Shown in pieces: positions 1 through 7,162 of a stretch of 35,948 nucleotides of DNA (position 1 is its first letter; each line of letters begins with the position of its first letter). Position numbers and translations under genes: made by a program. Below the pieces are notes generated by a model. That model had not been told where the DNA came from. It ran no database searches and saw nothing but the letters and a program-made list of their open reading frames with translations. The stretch is from the NCBI GenBank assembly GCA_020249125.1, contig JADCGG010000089.1:1-35948 (forward strand), in the 5' to 3' direction. Source of the DNA: Roseomonas sp. Lineage in GTDB: Bacteria; Pseudomonadota; Alphaproteobacteria; Acetobacterales; Acetobacteraceae.

Positions 1-19
1 CCCACGACCGCCCGCCGGA

Positions 20-565
20 TCAGGCGCTGCGGCTGAGCTTCACGCCGGGGAAGTCCACCGGAACGTCGAAGGCGACGTTCACGTAATTCGTGAACAGGTT
101 GAGAGCGACATGGGCCAGAATCTCGACAATGGCGCCATCATCGAACCCAGCCGCGCGCAGCGATTGCACATTTGCCGCAGTTACCGCGCCACGGTTCTCA
201 ACCACATTGATCGCGAAGGCCAGCGCTGCTCTTGTCTTGGGATCGCTGGAAAGGCCGGTCTGCGCCGCCGCCATTTCGGCGGCGCTGGCGCCGGCCTTCT
301 GGCCAAGCACGGTATGGGCCGCGAGGCAGTAATTGCAGTCATTGCGATCAGCTACCGCAACGGCGATCTGCTCGCCGAGTTTCGCGCCAATCGTCCCGGC
401 GCCAAGCGCGCCAAAGAAGCCCCACATGCTTTGCAGCGCGGCGGGCGAATTCGCAACCGCCTTGAACATGTTCGGTACCACGCCAAAGGCGCCCTGGATC
501 TGTTCCAGCGCTGCCTTGGAGCCGGCTGGGGCCGAGGCTTTGTCAACAAGGTTCACACGTGCCAT
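20..565 (-). CDS. Carboxymuconolactone decarboxylase / AhpD-like peroxidase-related protein
   Basis: A 181-aa cytoplasmic protein of the AhpD/CMD fold. The active-site pattern is visible as E65, followed by CNYCLAAH at residues 77-84. This supplies the Cys-X2-Cys-X3-His set that AhpD-type proteins use for thiol peroxidase chemistry, with the upstream Glu as proton relay. The ATG at 565 is preceded by a good AAGGAGA ribosome site. It is the last gene of a minus-strand group behind a MarR regulator and a secreted protein, which suggests induction by an oxidant or electrophile. A hairpin lies in the 90-bp gap before it, so its level may differ from the upstream genes. The family assignment is solid. 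The physiological substrate (peroxide, or an organic compound as in true CMD) cannot be told from sequence. Confidence 0.88.
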   Translation of the reverse strand: MARVNLVDKASAPAGSKAALEQIQGAFGVVPNMFKAVANSPAALQSMWGFFGALGAGTIGAKLGEQIAVAVADRNDCNYCLAAHTVLGQKAGASAAEMAAAQTGLSSDPKTRAALAFAINVVENRGAVTAANVQSLRAAGFDDGAIVEILAHVALNLFTNYVNVAFDVPVDFPGVKLSRSA

Positions 566-604
566 AAATAATCTCCTTCTCTGTTGCTTGGAGGGGAATA
601 ATTG

Positions 605-641
605 GGCGGTCCGGCGATGGCAGTCGCCGGGCCGCCTTTTT
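605..641 (+). terminator. Hairpin with plus-strand T tract between two minus-strand genes
   Basis: Arms 605-617 and 624-636 pair over 13 positions with one G-T mismatch around a 6-nt loop. TTTTT follows at 637-641 on the plus strand. The T run is on the strand opposite to the flanking genes. On the minus strand the hairpin is followed only by an A/T-rich CAATTATT. It could end antisense transcription, or act as a partial attenuator or processing site before the AhpD-like gene. Confidence 0.6.
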
Positions 642-655
642 GCTGCGACACGCCC

Positions 656-1384
656 TTAGCGCGCCGGGACGACGCGGCCGGGCAGGCTCAGATTGCCTGA
701 CGCGACCTTGAAGACGTTCTCGACGCATAGCAGCGGCGCATGCAGATTGGCATTGACCTTAAGGCCCGCCGTCACGCCATCGAAGCGCGCCGTTGCCAAG
801 GCACCGATCTGGGCGAGTGGCACTTGCACTTCGACGACATCGTTCGTGAATTCGGTCTTGAAGTCTGGGCTGTCGATCAGGATTGGGGCGCCTGGCCAAT
901 CCGGCGGGAGCCTCGGCGTGGTTCCTGCCGGAATGTCCTTGACCTTCAAGCCGCCGGGGCAGGCTTTGTCCTCATTCAGAATGACCCAATGCGCATGCCA
1001 GCGGTCGCGATTGATAGCGCTTTGAGCCCGCTTGGATGCATCGTCGAAATCGGGATGGAAAGTTGCGGCAAGTGCGACGATGCCTTGATCCCCCTCGAAG
1101 CCGACATCGGCCGAGTTGAGCGAGGTTGGCCAAACATAAGCGTATACTTGTGATCCTTCGAACTTGCCTGTGGCCGCCGGCCGAGCGCTGCCGGCCTCAC
1201 CGCGCACACGGGTGCGGAAGCTCGCCATGCCATTCGCCGTGGTGATCCTGGTTTCGATGATGTCGAAGGACGCGTTCACCGCTTGATTCGCGTCTGGTCT
1301 GATTTCGTTCGCGCATGCAGTGGCGCCGAGGCAAAGCGAAGCCATCGCCGCAAGGCCCAGGCCTCGCACGCTCAAAATACTCAT
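656..1384 (-). CDS. Secreted protein of unknown function
   Basis: The ORF track extends to 1489, but the ATG at 1384 is the likely start. It has AAAGGA just upstream and begins a typical signal peptide (short N-region, hydrophobic LGLAAMASLCLGA, cleavage after ACA-N or similar). The Cys near the cleavage site does not form a convincing lipobox. The mature part is about 220 aa with an N-terminal segment rich in beta-type residues, a WHAHWV motif in the middle, and two Cys (before PGGLK, and in LLCVENVF) that could form a disulfide. I do not recognise a family. The gene lies 16 bp behind marR and upstream of the AhpD-like gene, so it is probably co-transcribed and exported to the periplasm. Its function is unknown. 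Confidence 0.75.
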   Translation of the reverse strand: MSILSVRGLGLAAMASLCLGATACANEIRPDANQAVNASFDIIETRITTANGMASFRTRVRGEAGSARPAATGKFEGSQVYAYVWPTSLNSADVGFEGDQGIVALAATFHPDFDDASKRAQSAINRDRWHAHWVILNEDKACPGGLKVKDIPAGTTPRLPPDWPGAPILIDSPDFKTEFTNDVVEVQVPLAQIGALATARFDGVTAGLKVNANLHAPLLCVENVFKVASGNLSLPGRVVPAR

Positions 1385-1400
1385 GTTGAAGTTTTCCTTT

Positions 1401-2075
1401 CTAGGTCTCTTGGGTTGCTTGGAAGGGCGGCCGTCCCGTTTCGAAGCCCATCCAGTTGGCAGACTGGAGGGACGGGTCAGCCGCTTCATGCTCGCCGCAG
1501 TCGAGCCGGAGATCCCGGTCGCCGATGGCGGCGTTCACGAAGGCACAATGATGGGGCTGGGCCGCGCCCGGATGGGCGTTCGGCCGAAAATGGCGGCAGC
1601 TTACACACATGCGCTGCTCGGGAATGGCGCCTGCCAGTTGAAGGGAGCGGATGATCCGTATTTGTGACAGCAGAAGGTCAGCCTGTTGGGCGGGCGAGAG
1701 GCCGGCGAGCGCTGTCGTTACCTGTGATTTAGACTGCGCAAGCGCGCGCCCAAGTTTTCGGCCCTCATCCGTCAAAATCACGCGCATGGCGCGTGCGTCG
1801 GCAGGGTCCGGCGCGCGCGCGACAAGGCCCTTGCGTTCCAGCGCGGCGAGCGTATCGGCGATTGTTGGCGGCGATACGGCCAGATGGGCGGCGATGTCCT
1901 TGGCGCGTAGGCCGCCCGCCCGTTCCGCCAGCAAGGCCAAAGCCTGCGCCTGTGTCGGGTTCAGACCCGCCTTGCCTGAGGCCATCCAGAGGTCAGACCG
2001 CAGGACAAGCGCGATTCTCTCAAACCCCTCGCGCAGGCGCGCCGTGACGGAAGCAGGTGTTTCGGCTTTGCTCAT
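1401..2075 (-). CDS. MarR-family regulator with C-terminal Cys/His cluster
   Basis: A 224-aa winged-helix regulator. Residues about 38-110 carry the MarR fold: recognition region LRAKDIAAHLAVSPPTIADT, then the wing with DPADARAMRVILTDEGR. Beyond the usual ~150-aa length, residues 157-193 add CVSC, two spaced His, HHC at 175-177 and a final C193. Four Cys plus His could bind a metal or sense oxidants. The start at 2075 sits 6 nt after a TATTTT -10 box, so the message may be leaderless. A palindrome, TAGGAGTCCTA, overlaps the promoter and is the expected autoregulatory operator. It heads the operon with the secreted protein and AhpD-like gene. MarR identity is certain. The sensing role of the tail is inference. 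Confidence 0.93.
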   Translation of the reverse strand: MSKAETPASVTARLREGFERIALVLRSDLWMASGKAGLNPTQAQALALLAERAGGLRAKDIAAHLAVSPPTIADTLAALERKGLVARAPDPADARAMRVILTDEGRKLGRALAQSKSQVTTALAGLSPAQQADLLLSQIRIIRSLQLAGAIPEQRMCVSCRHFRPNAHPGAAQPHHCAFVNAAIGDRDLRLDCGEHEAADPSLQSANWMGFETGRPPFQATQET

Positions 2076-2081
2076 GACATA

Positions 2082-2110
2082 AAAATAGGAGTCCTAAGTA
2101 AGATTGTCAA
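2082..2110 (-). promoter_or_regulatory. marR promoter and palindromic operator
   Basis: On the minus strand TTGACA (2110-2105) is followed after exactly 17 nt by TATTTT (2087-2082), a near-consensus sigma-70 promoter. The perfect 11-bp palindrome TAGGAGTCCTA (2086-2096) covers the spacer and the edge of the -10 box, where a MarR dimer would block polymerase. The marR ATG begins about 7 nt after the -10 box, leaving no room for a ribosome site. Confidence 0.75.
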
Positions 2111-2170
2111 GCCAAATTTCTGCTCCGCTAAGTTCCTCAGCGAAGCTGACGTGTGATGCCCTGAGTGCTC

Positions 2171-2956
2171 TCAAACCACCGGGCTTTTCCCGCCATCCAC
2201 ATTGATGGCCGTGCCGCTGATGAAGCCGCCCTGGTCGCTCGCCAGCAGCAAGGCCAGGGAGGCAAATTCCTCGGCCTTGCCGATACGCCCGAGCGGCACC
2301 GCCTTGCCTTGTTCGGCCTTCCAATCCTCCCACGTAATATTGCGCTTTTCGGCGGCATGGCGGCGCACCCATTGGTCGCTTTCAATAATGCCCACCAGCA
2401 TGGCATTCACCAGCACATTATGGGGGGCGAATTCGCTCGCCATCGCCTTGGTCAGCGCCATGCCGGCGGCGCGGGAGACGGAAGTGGGCGTGGACCCCGC
2501 CAAAGGCGCCTTGGCGCCGATATTCAGCACATTGATGACGCGCCCCCATTTGCGATCCCGCATGGCGGGCAGCGCAAGCCGACACAGCCGAATGGCGGCA
2601 AAAAGCTTGAGGTCCAGATCATCCTGCCAAAGCGCATCCGAGACTTCGAGGAAGCCGCCGCGCTGCGATGTGCCGGCATTATTGACCAGGATATCCACCT
2701 GGCCGAGCCCCTTCACCGCCGCCGCATAGGCGGCTTCACAGCCTTCGGCGGTGCGGATATCGGCGGCGATGGCGACCACCTTGGCGCCAGGTGCGGCGGC
2801 GCGGATTTCGACCTCGGCCTTCGCCAGGCTTTCCGCCCCGCGCGCCACAAGGGCAACATGCCCGCCTGATTCGGCAAACATCTTCGCAATAGCCAGCCCA
2901 AGCCCTTTGGACCCGCCGGTAATGAGCGCCGCGCGCCCGTTCAAGGTGATGTTCAT
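2171..2956 (-). CDS. SDR-fold protein with replaced catalytic residues
   Basis: A 261-aa classical-length SDR. The Rossmann glycine motif TGGSKGLG lies at residues 13-20 and NNAG at 92-95, so nucleotide binding looks intact. The catalytic set is not standard. Counting from the expected spacing, Ser is N145, the Tyr of YxxxK is T158 and the Lys is R162 (TSVSRAAG where YSASKAA is usual). Reduction by the normal Tyr-Lys mechanism is therefore unlikely. It may bind NAD(P) as a sensor, or use another chemistry. I have an unverified impression that proteobacterial SDRs with the same TSVSRAAG stretch exist, which would argue against a simple mutation. It lies downstream of tRNA-His on the same strand, with no operon partner. 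Automated pipelines would call it 3-oxoacyl-ACP reductase, which I would not accept. Confidence 0.85.
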   Translation of the reverse strand: MNITLNGRAALITGGSKGLGLAIAKMFAESGGHVALVARGAESLAKAEVEIRAAAPGAKVVAIAADIRTAEGCEAAYAAAVKGLGQVDILVNNAGTSQRGGFLEVSDALWQDDLDLKLFAAIRLCRLALPAMRDRKWGRVINVLNIGAKAPLAGSTPTSVSRAAGMALTKAMASEFAPHNVLVNAMLVGIIESDQWVRRHAAEKRNITWEDWKAEQGKAVPLGRIGKAEEFASLALLLASDQGGFISGTAINVDGGKSPVV

Positions 2957-3026
2957 GGATCACTCTCCCCCAATGAAGGGGGCCATCCTGCCGCAAGATG
3001 CAAAGGACGCAAGCGGAGGGGACGGC

Positions 3027-3103
3027 TGGGGCGACCAACGGGACTCGAACCCGTGACATCCAAGACCACAACCTGGCGCTCTACCAACTGAGCTATGGCC
3101 GCC
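3027..3103 (-). tRNA. tRNA-His (GTG)
   Basis: Read on the minus strand it folds as a complete cloverleaf: acceptor GCGGCCA/TGGTCGC (one G-U pair), D-arm with AGTTGGTAGA, anticodon loop TTGTGGT with anticodon GTG (plus-strand 3067-3069), and T-loop GGTTCGAGTCC. A G at position -1 and C73 are both present and CCA is encoded. The G-1:C73 pair is the classical identity element for HisRS. Several alphaproteobacterial groups have lost it, so its presence helps place the organism outside them. Confidence 0.96.
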
Positions 3104-3196
3104 ACCAACGGGGCTGAGATAGGCCCGCCCGCCCCGTGGCGTCAACCGCGCAGCCTTGGGTTGCGCGCGATGGGGCTGAAATGACATGCTACGGAC

Positions 3197-4423
3197 ATGA
3201 CCAGCGCCCCGACGCCCCGTTCCTTTGCCTTGCCGATTGCGCTTGTGATCGGCTTTGCGGTGTGCGGTGCCATGCTGGCCACGGGGTTGCGCCAAAGCTT
3301 TGGGCTGTTCCTGGCGCCGATGACCACAGAACATGGCTGGGCAGCGCGGGATTTCGCCTTTGCCATCGGGCTCCAAGTGCTGATCAATGGCATCAGCCAG
3401 CCCTTCATGGGCCAGCTTGCTGATCGTTTCGGCGGCCGGCGCGTGGTGATGGGCGGCGCGTTGCTTTATTGCATCGGTATCCTTGGCATGGCGCTGTCGC
3501 CTTCCGTGCTGCCCTTTACCTTCTTCGCAGGCTTCGTCACGGGCCTGGCGGTCTCTGGCGCCGGCATGTCCACCATTATCGCGAGCCTTACGCGCATGTT
3601 GCCGCCGGAAATGCGCGGGCGCGCATCGGGCTTGGGCACGGCGGGGTCTTCCGCCGGGCAATTCCTGGTGGTGCCGCTGGCGGGCTGGGCCATCCAGGGC
3701 TTTGGCTGGCAGGGCGCGCTTTTCGCCTTGGCGATTGCTGCCTTGTTGATGATCCCTTTTGCGCTGCCGCTCGCGGATAAGCAGCCTGCACCCGCGCCTG
3801 GTGTGGCGGCGGATAATGAAACGGCGCGTTCCGCCATGGGTCGCGCGCTGCGTGATCCAAGCTTCTGGTATCTGTCATCCGGCAATTTTGTGTGTGGGCT
3901 GCATGTGGCCTTCCTGACCGTGCATTTGCCGGGCTTTGTGCATAGCTGCGGCCTGCCGCTTTATGTTGGCGCCGGCGCCATTTCCATGATCGGGCTGTTC
4001 AACATTGTCGGTTCCTTGGCCGCTGGCGAATTGTCACAGCGCTGGAAGCGGCGCGAATTGCTGGTGGGGATTTTCGCGGCGCGCGCCGTGCTGATGACGG
4101 TGTTTATGCTGTCTGAGAAAACCACCGCGACGGTGCTGGTCTTCTCGGCGCTGATGGGCCTGCTCTGGCTTTCCACCGTGCCGCCGAGCCTCGCGCTTTG
4201 CGCGCGTAATTGGGGGCTTCGTTGGTTGGCGACGATTTTCGGCATGGTCTTTGTCAGCCATCAGATTGGCGGCTTCACCGGCGCCTTTCTGGGCGGCGTT
4301 ATTTTTGACCGCACCGGGTCTTATGATCTGATGTGGGTGATTGGCATTCTGGCTGCCGTCTTCGCCGCCGTGATCCATATGCCGATGCGCGATGGGCCGC
4401 GTGTGCAGCCCGCCACGGCCTGA
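3197..4423 (+). CDS. MFS transporter (monocarboxylate/OFA-like)
   Basis: A 408-aa inner-membrane protein with about 12 hydrophobic segments in two sets of six around a hydrophilic loop near residue 200. The MFS motif A is seen as GQLADRFGGRRVV after the second segment, and RGRASG between segments 4 and 5. The QSFGLFLAPM stretch in helix 1 resembles the oxalate/formate and monocarboxylate-type MFS branch. The racemase-fold gene begins 21 bp downstream on the same strand, so the two probably form an operon that imports and converts a small carboxylic acid. The substrate is not identifiable from sequence. The ATG at 3197 is the first that gives a sensible N-terminus before helix 1. Confidence 0.88.
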   Translation: MTSAPTPRSFALPIALVIGFAVCGAMLATGLRQSFGLFLAPMTTEHGWAARDFAFAIGLQVLINGISQPFMGQLADRFGGRRVVMGGALLYCIGILGMALSPSVLPFTFFAGFVTGLAVSGAGMSTIIASLTRMLPPEMRGRASGLGTAGSSAGQFLVVPLAGWAIQGFGWQGALFALAIAALLMIPFALPLADKQPAPAPGVAADNETARSAMGRALRDPSFWYLSSGNFVCGLHVAFLTVHLPGFVHSCGLPLYVGAGAISMIGLFNIVGSLAAGELSQRWKRRELLVGIFAARAVLMTVFMLSEKTTATVLVFSALMGLLWLSTVPPSLALCARNWGLRWLATIFGMVFVSHQIGGFTGAFLGGVIFDRTGSYDLMWVIGILAAVFAAVIHMPMRDGPRVQPATA

Positions 4424-4444
4424 TTTCATTCGAAAGGTTTTGCC

Positions 4445-5077
4445 ATGCGGCTTGCCCTGATCCATGCGCTGCGCCATTCGCCGCCGCCGATTGAAGAAGC
4501 CTTCGCGCGGCTATGGCCGGGCCAGATTCTGATGAACCTGTTGGATGACAGTCTTTCCGCCGATCTGGCGCGCGAAGGGAAACTTACGCCACGCATGACG
4601 GAACGGTTTTTGACACTCGCGCGTTATGCTGCCGGCACGGGTGCGGATGGCATCCTGTTCACCTGTTCCGCCTTCGGCCCCTGCATTGAAGCCTGCGCGC
4701 GGGATTTGGCGCCCATGCCCGTGCTGAAACCGAATGAGGCGATGATCGAAGAAGCCATCACCAAGGGCAAGCGCATCGGGCTTTTGGTGAGTTTCGCGGG
4801 CACCATCCCTTCCATGATCCCTGAATTTCCGCCGGGCATTACCGTGGTGCCGAAGCTCGCCGAAGGCGCGCTGGCGGCTTTGGATGCGGGTGATCTCGCC
4901 ACGCATGACAGGCTGGCCGCTGAAGCGGCGCGCGATCTGGCCGATTGCGATGCGATTGCGCTTGGCCAATTCAGCCTGGCACGCGCCAAGCCCTTGGTGG
5001 AACAGGCCACCGGCAAGCCCGTGCTGACCACGCCGGATAGCGCGGTGGTGAAGCTGAAGCGCTTGCTGGGCGGATAG
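4445..5077 (+). CDS. Asp/Glu racemase-superfamily protein, second active-site Cys absent
   Basis: A 210-aa protein of the aspartate/glutamate racemase fold. The first active-site loop is clear (LFTCSAFGPC, C74). The second loop, where two-base racemases carry a second Cys, reads IALGQFS (about residues 171-177) with no Cys. Members with one catalytic Cys include arylmalonate decarboxylases and maleate isomerase-like enzymes use variants of this loop, so this protein probably does not do ordinary two-base racemisation. A GAAAGG ribosome site precedes the ATG at 4445. The gap to the MFS gene is 21 bp, so it is likely co-transcribed. The product name should stay at superfamily level. Confidence 0.8.
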   Translation: MRLALIHALRHSPPPIEEAFARLWPGQILMNLLDDSLSADLAREGKLTPRMTERFLTLARYAAGTGADGILFTCSAFGPCIEACARDLAPMPVLKPNEAMIEEAITKGKRIGLLVSFAGTIPSMIPEFPPGITVVPKLAEGALAALDAGDLATHDRLAAEAARDLADCDAIALGQFSLARAKPLVEQATGKPVLTTPDSAVVKLKRLLGG

Positions 5078-5135
5078 GGATATGGGCGCCGCGGCGCGCT
5101 CTACCCGCACATGGGGTTATTGGCGCTTTGGCCAT

Positions 5136-5726
5136 TCAGCTGCGCGCAACATCAAGCATTTTCATGACGTCGCGCAGGTTTGGTCGCCGTTCCTCGGGCA
5201 GCGCCTCCAAATAGCCGCCGATACTGAGGATCGCGAAGCCATGCACGAGTGACCAGGCGGCGACAGCCGCCTTGGTTGCACCTATCGGATGCGGGGCTAC
5301 CCCCTGCACCGCCGCCACGCGTTCCACAACAACGGCGAAGGCAGCTTCGGCGGCTTGATCGAAGCGTTCATATGCCGCGAAGCGCCCTTCCCGCCCAAAC
5401 ATGAGTTTGAACAGGGCCGGGTCTTGTTGCGCGAAGCGGACATAGGCTTCACCGGCCGCGTAAAGCTGCTCAATCGCCTCGGCTGAACCGAGCGCCGCAC
5501 TGGCGCTGAGCATGGCCGCGCGTAAGGCATCAAAGCCTTGAGCGGCCAATTCCATGAGAAGGGCTTCCTTGCTGTCAAAATGGCGATAGGTGGCGTTCAC
5601 ACTGACGCCAACGCGGGACGCGATGTCCCGCAGGGTAAGTGCCGCCTCCGCCCCTTCGGCCAAGCGTGCGCGCGCTGCCTCTAGCAGGGCGATCCGTAAG
5701 TTACCGTGATGATAGGGTTTTTTCAT
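5136..5726 (-). CDS. TetR/AcrR-family transcriptional regulator (WHG-type C-terminus)
   Basis: A 196-aa TetR repressor. Residues about 12-56 form the HTH: TLRDIASRVGVSVNATYRHF followed by the canonical DSKEALL. The ligand domain resembles the WHG/TetR_C_33 type (FDALRAAM..., and VAAWSLVHGFAIL near the end). The gene is divergent from a three-gene operon (DUF2214, SDR, DUF2141) across about 120 bp. That gap holds a promoter-like sequence and a 19-bp dyad, so this operon is its likely target, with autoregulation. The effector is unknown. Its 3' end faces the racemase-fold gene with no clear terminator between. Confidence 0.92.
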   Translation of the reverse strand: MKKPYHHGNLRIALLEAARARLAEGAEAALTLRDIASRVGVSVNATYRHFDSKEALLMELAAQGFDALRAAMLSASAALGSAEAIEQLYAAGEAYVRFAQQDPALFKLMFGREGRFAAYERFDQAAEAAFAVVVERVAAVQGVAPHPIGATKAAVAAWSLVHGFAILSIGGYLEALPEERRPNLRDVMKMLDVARS

Positions 5727-5762
5727 CCATCAATCCACCAAATCGCATTCTAATTTTTGATG

Positions 5763-5812
5763 TTGACAATGTCCACTCTGGTCGTCTAAAAGAATGTTTG
5801 CATTGTGAACAT
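5763..5812 (+). promoter_or_regulatory. Promoter and TetR-type operator for the DUF2214-SDR-DUF2141 operon
   Basis: TTGACA at 5763-5768 is followed after 16 nt by TCTAAA (5785-5790), a plausible sigma-70 promoter reading right. Immediately downstream, 5794-5812 is a 19-bp imperfect dyad with arms ATGTT/AACAT and inner CA/TG about a central T. A second short dyad, GACAATGTC, overlaps the -35 box at 5765-5773. Either could be bound by the divergent TetR protein. Assignment is by position and symmetry only. Confidence 0.6.
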
Positions 5813-5845
5813 ACGTCATACTGTTTGCGGTAAAAGAGATTGCCG

Positions 5846-6301
5846 ATGCCCCTGAACATCGATCTGCTGCTGGCGGTGCTGCACCATTTGGGCATCCTGG
5901 TATTGGTTGGCTGCCTGGCAGCGGAGCTTACCGTGCTATTCCTGCGGGCCGGCAGTCACTGGGCCGAAATCTTGTCGCGCCTTGATCTTGTTTATGGCCT
6001 GAGCGCTGGGGCAGTACTCAGCTTTGGGCTTGCGCGGGTCTTTTGGGGCGCGCGGGGAAGCGGTTTTTATCTCGAAAACCCCGTTTTCTGGCTGAAACTC
6101 GGATTATTTCTGGCGATCTCACTGGTTTCCATTCGGCCCACCATGACCTTCCTGCGCTGGCGCCGTTTGGCGCGGGCGGAAGGTGGAACACCGCCAGCCG
6201 CCGAAATTGCAACGACGCGCCGCTGGGTTCTGCTTCAGGCGGGGCTTTTGCTGGCCCTGCCGATCTTCGCAGCCCTGATGGCGCGCGGCATCGGGCTTTG
6301 A
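5846..6301 (+). CDS. DUF2214-family membrane protein
   Basis: A 151-aa inner-membrane protein with four hydrophobic segments: near the N-terminus (LLAVLHHLGILVLVGCLAAE), around LVYGLSAGAVLSFGLARV, around FWLKLGLFLAISLVSI, and at the C-terminus. The pattern of an early Glu, a D-x-x-Y-G stretch, a GxxRV and a late SIRPT matches DUF2214 as I know it. The ORF track begins at a TTG (5840). The ATG at 5846 is preferred, although the ribosome site (AAGAGA) is weak. It is the first gene behind the TetR-controlled promoter and is followed by an SDR gene 48 bp on. Function unknown. Confidence 0.8.
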   Translation: MPLNIDLLLAVLHHLGILVLVGCLAAELTVLFLRAGSHWAEILSRLDLVYGLSAGAVLSFGLARVFWGARGSGFYLENPVFWLKLGLFLAISLVSIRPTMTFLRWRRLARAEGGTPPAAEIATTRRWVLLQAGLLLALPIFAALMARGIGL

Positions 6302-6349
6302 TGCCGGCTATCTCGAGAACCCTGCACTCACGCCAGACAAGGAGCACCC

Positions 6350-7138
6350 ATGCAACGACAAGTAGCCGTCATCACAGGCGCATCATCTGGTATTGGGGCG
6401 GCCTTGGCGGAAGCACTGGCGGCGCGCGGCACCCAGGTGGTGTTGGTGGCGCGTTCAGCGGCACGGTTGGAGGAAGTGGCGGAGCGGCTGCGGAGCGCCG
6501 GCGCCATTGCCCATGTGCTGCCCATGGACCTTGCCGAAGCAGGCGCTGCGCAAAGCCTGCATGCGGCGATCCGCGCCATGGGGCTTGCCGTTGATACGCT
6601 GATCAACAATGCCGCCATTGGCCATTATGGTCCCTTCGAGGCCGAACCACGTGAACGCCTGACCCAGGCGCTGCACCTGAATGTCGTGGCTCTTGCTGAA
6701 TTGACGCGGCTATTTGTGCCAGAGTTGCTGTTGCGCAAAGGTACCATTCTCAATATCGCCTCAACAGCTGCGTTGCAGCCAACACCCTTCATGAGCAGTT
6801 ACGGGGCGACCAAGGCGTTCGTGCTGTCCTTCTCTGAAGCGCTTTGGGCGGAATATCACCACCGCGGCCTGCATGTGGCGGCCCTTTGCCCCGGCCCGGT
6901 GGAAACGCCTTTCATTGATGCCATGGGGCCGGGTGTGCGCCGCACCGCCATTTTCCGCAAAACAATGCCTATTGAAGCCGTGGTGAAGGCTGGCCTGAAG
7001 GCGCTCGATTCAACAAGGCCTACGCGTATCCTGGGCGCGGGAAATTGGGTGTCGGCGCAGATGATCCGTTTTGCCCCACGCGCCCTGACCGCGCGCTTGA
7101 GTGCGGCGATGCTGAAGCCGCGCGAATTCAATCAGTGA
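6350..7138 (+). CDS. SDR-family NAD(P)-dependent oxidoreductase
   Basis: A 262-aa short-chain dehydrogenase of the DltE/YqjQ-like type. TGASSGIG sits at residues 9-16, INNAA near 85-89, and the catalytic Ser (NIAST) is followed by YGATK, so the active site is complete. The C-terminal part past residue 220 is basic and amphipathic, as in members that act on membrane or lipid substrates. AAGGAG precedes the ATG at 6350. It is the middle gene of the TetR-controlled operon, between a membrane DUF2214 protein and an exported DUF2141 protein, which would suit modification of an envelope lipid or quinone-like compound. That role is inference. Confidence 0.9.
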   Translation: MQRQVAVITGASSGIGAALAEALAARGTQVVLVARSAARLEEVAERLRSAGAIAHVLPMDLAEAGAAQSLHAAIRAMGLAVDTLINNAAIGHYGPFEAEPRERLTQALHLNVVALAELTRLFVPELLLRKGTILNIASTAALQPTPFMSSYGATKAFVLSFSEALWAEYHHRGLHVAALCPGPVETPFIDAMGPGVRRTAIFRKTMPIEAVVKAGLKALDSTRPTRILGAGNWVSAQMIRFAPRALTARLSAAMLKPREFNQ

Positions 7139-7162
7139 CCTAAAGCCAAAGGAAAATGCGAC

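Noticed and set aside
5078-5135. GC palindrome GCGCCGCGGCGC as terminator between the convergent genes
   Set aside because: It has no loop and no T tract, so a stable RNA hairpin would not form in this shape.
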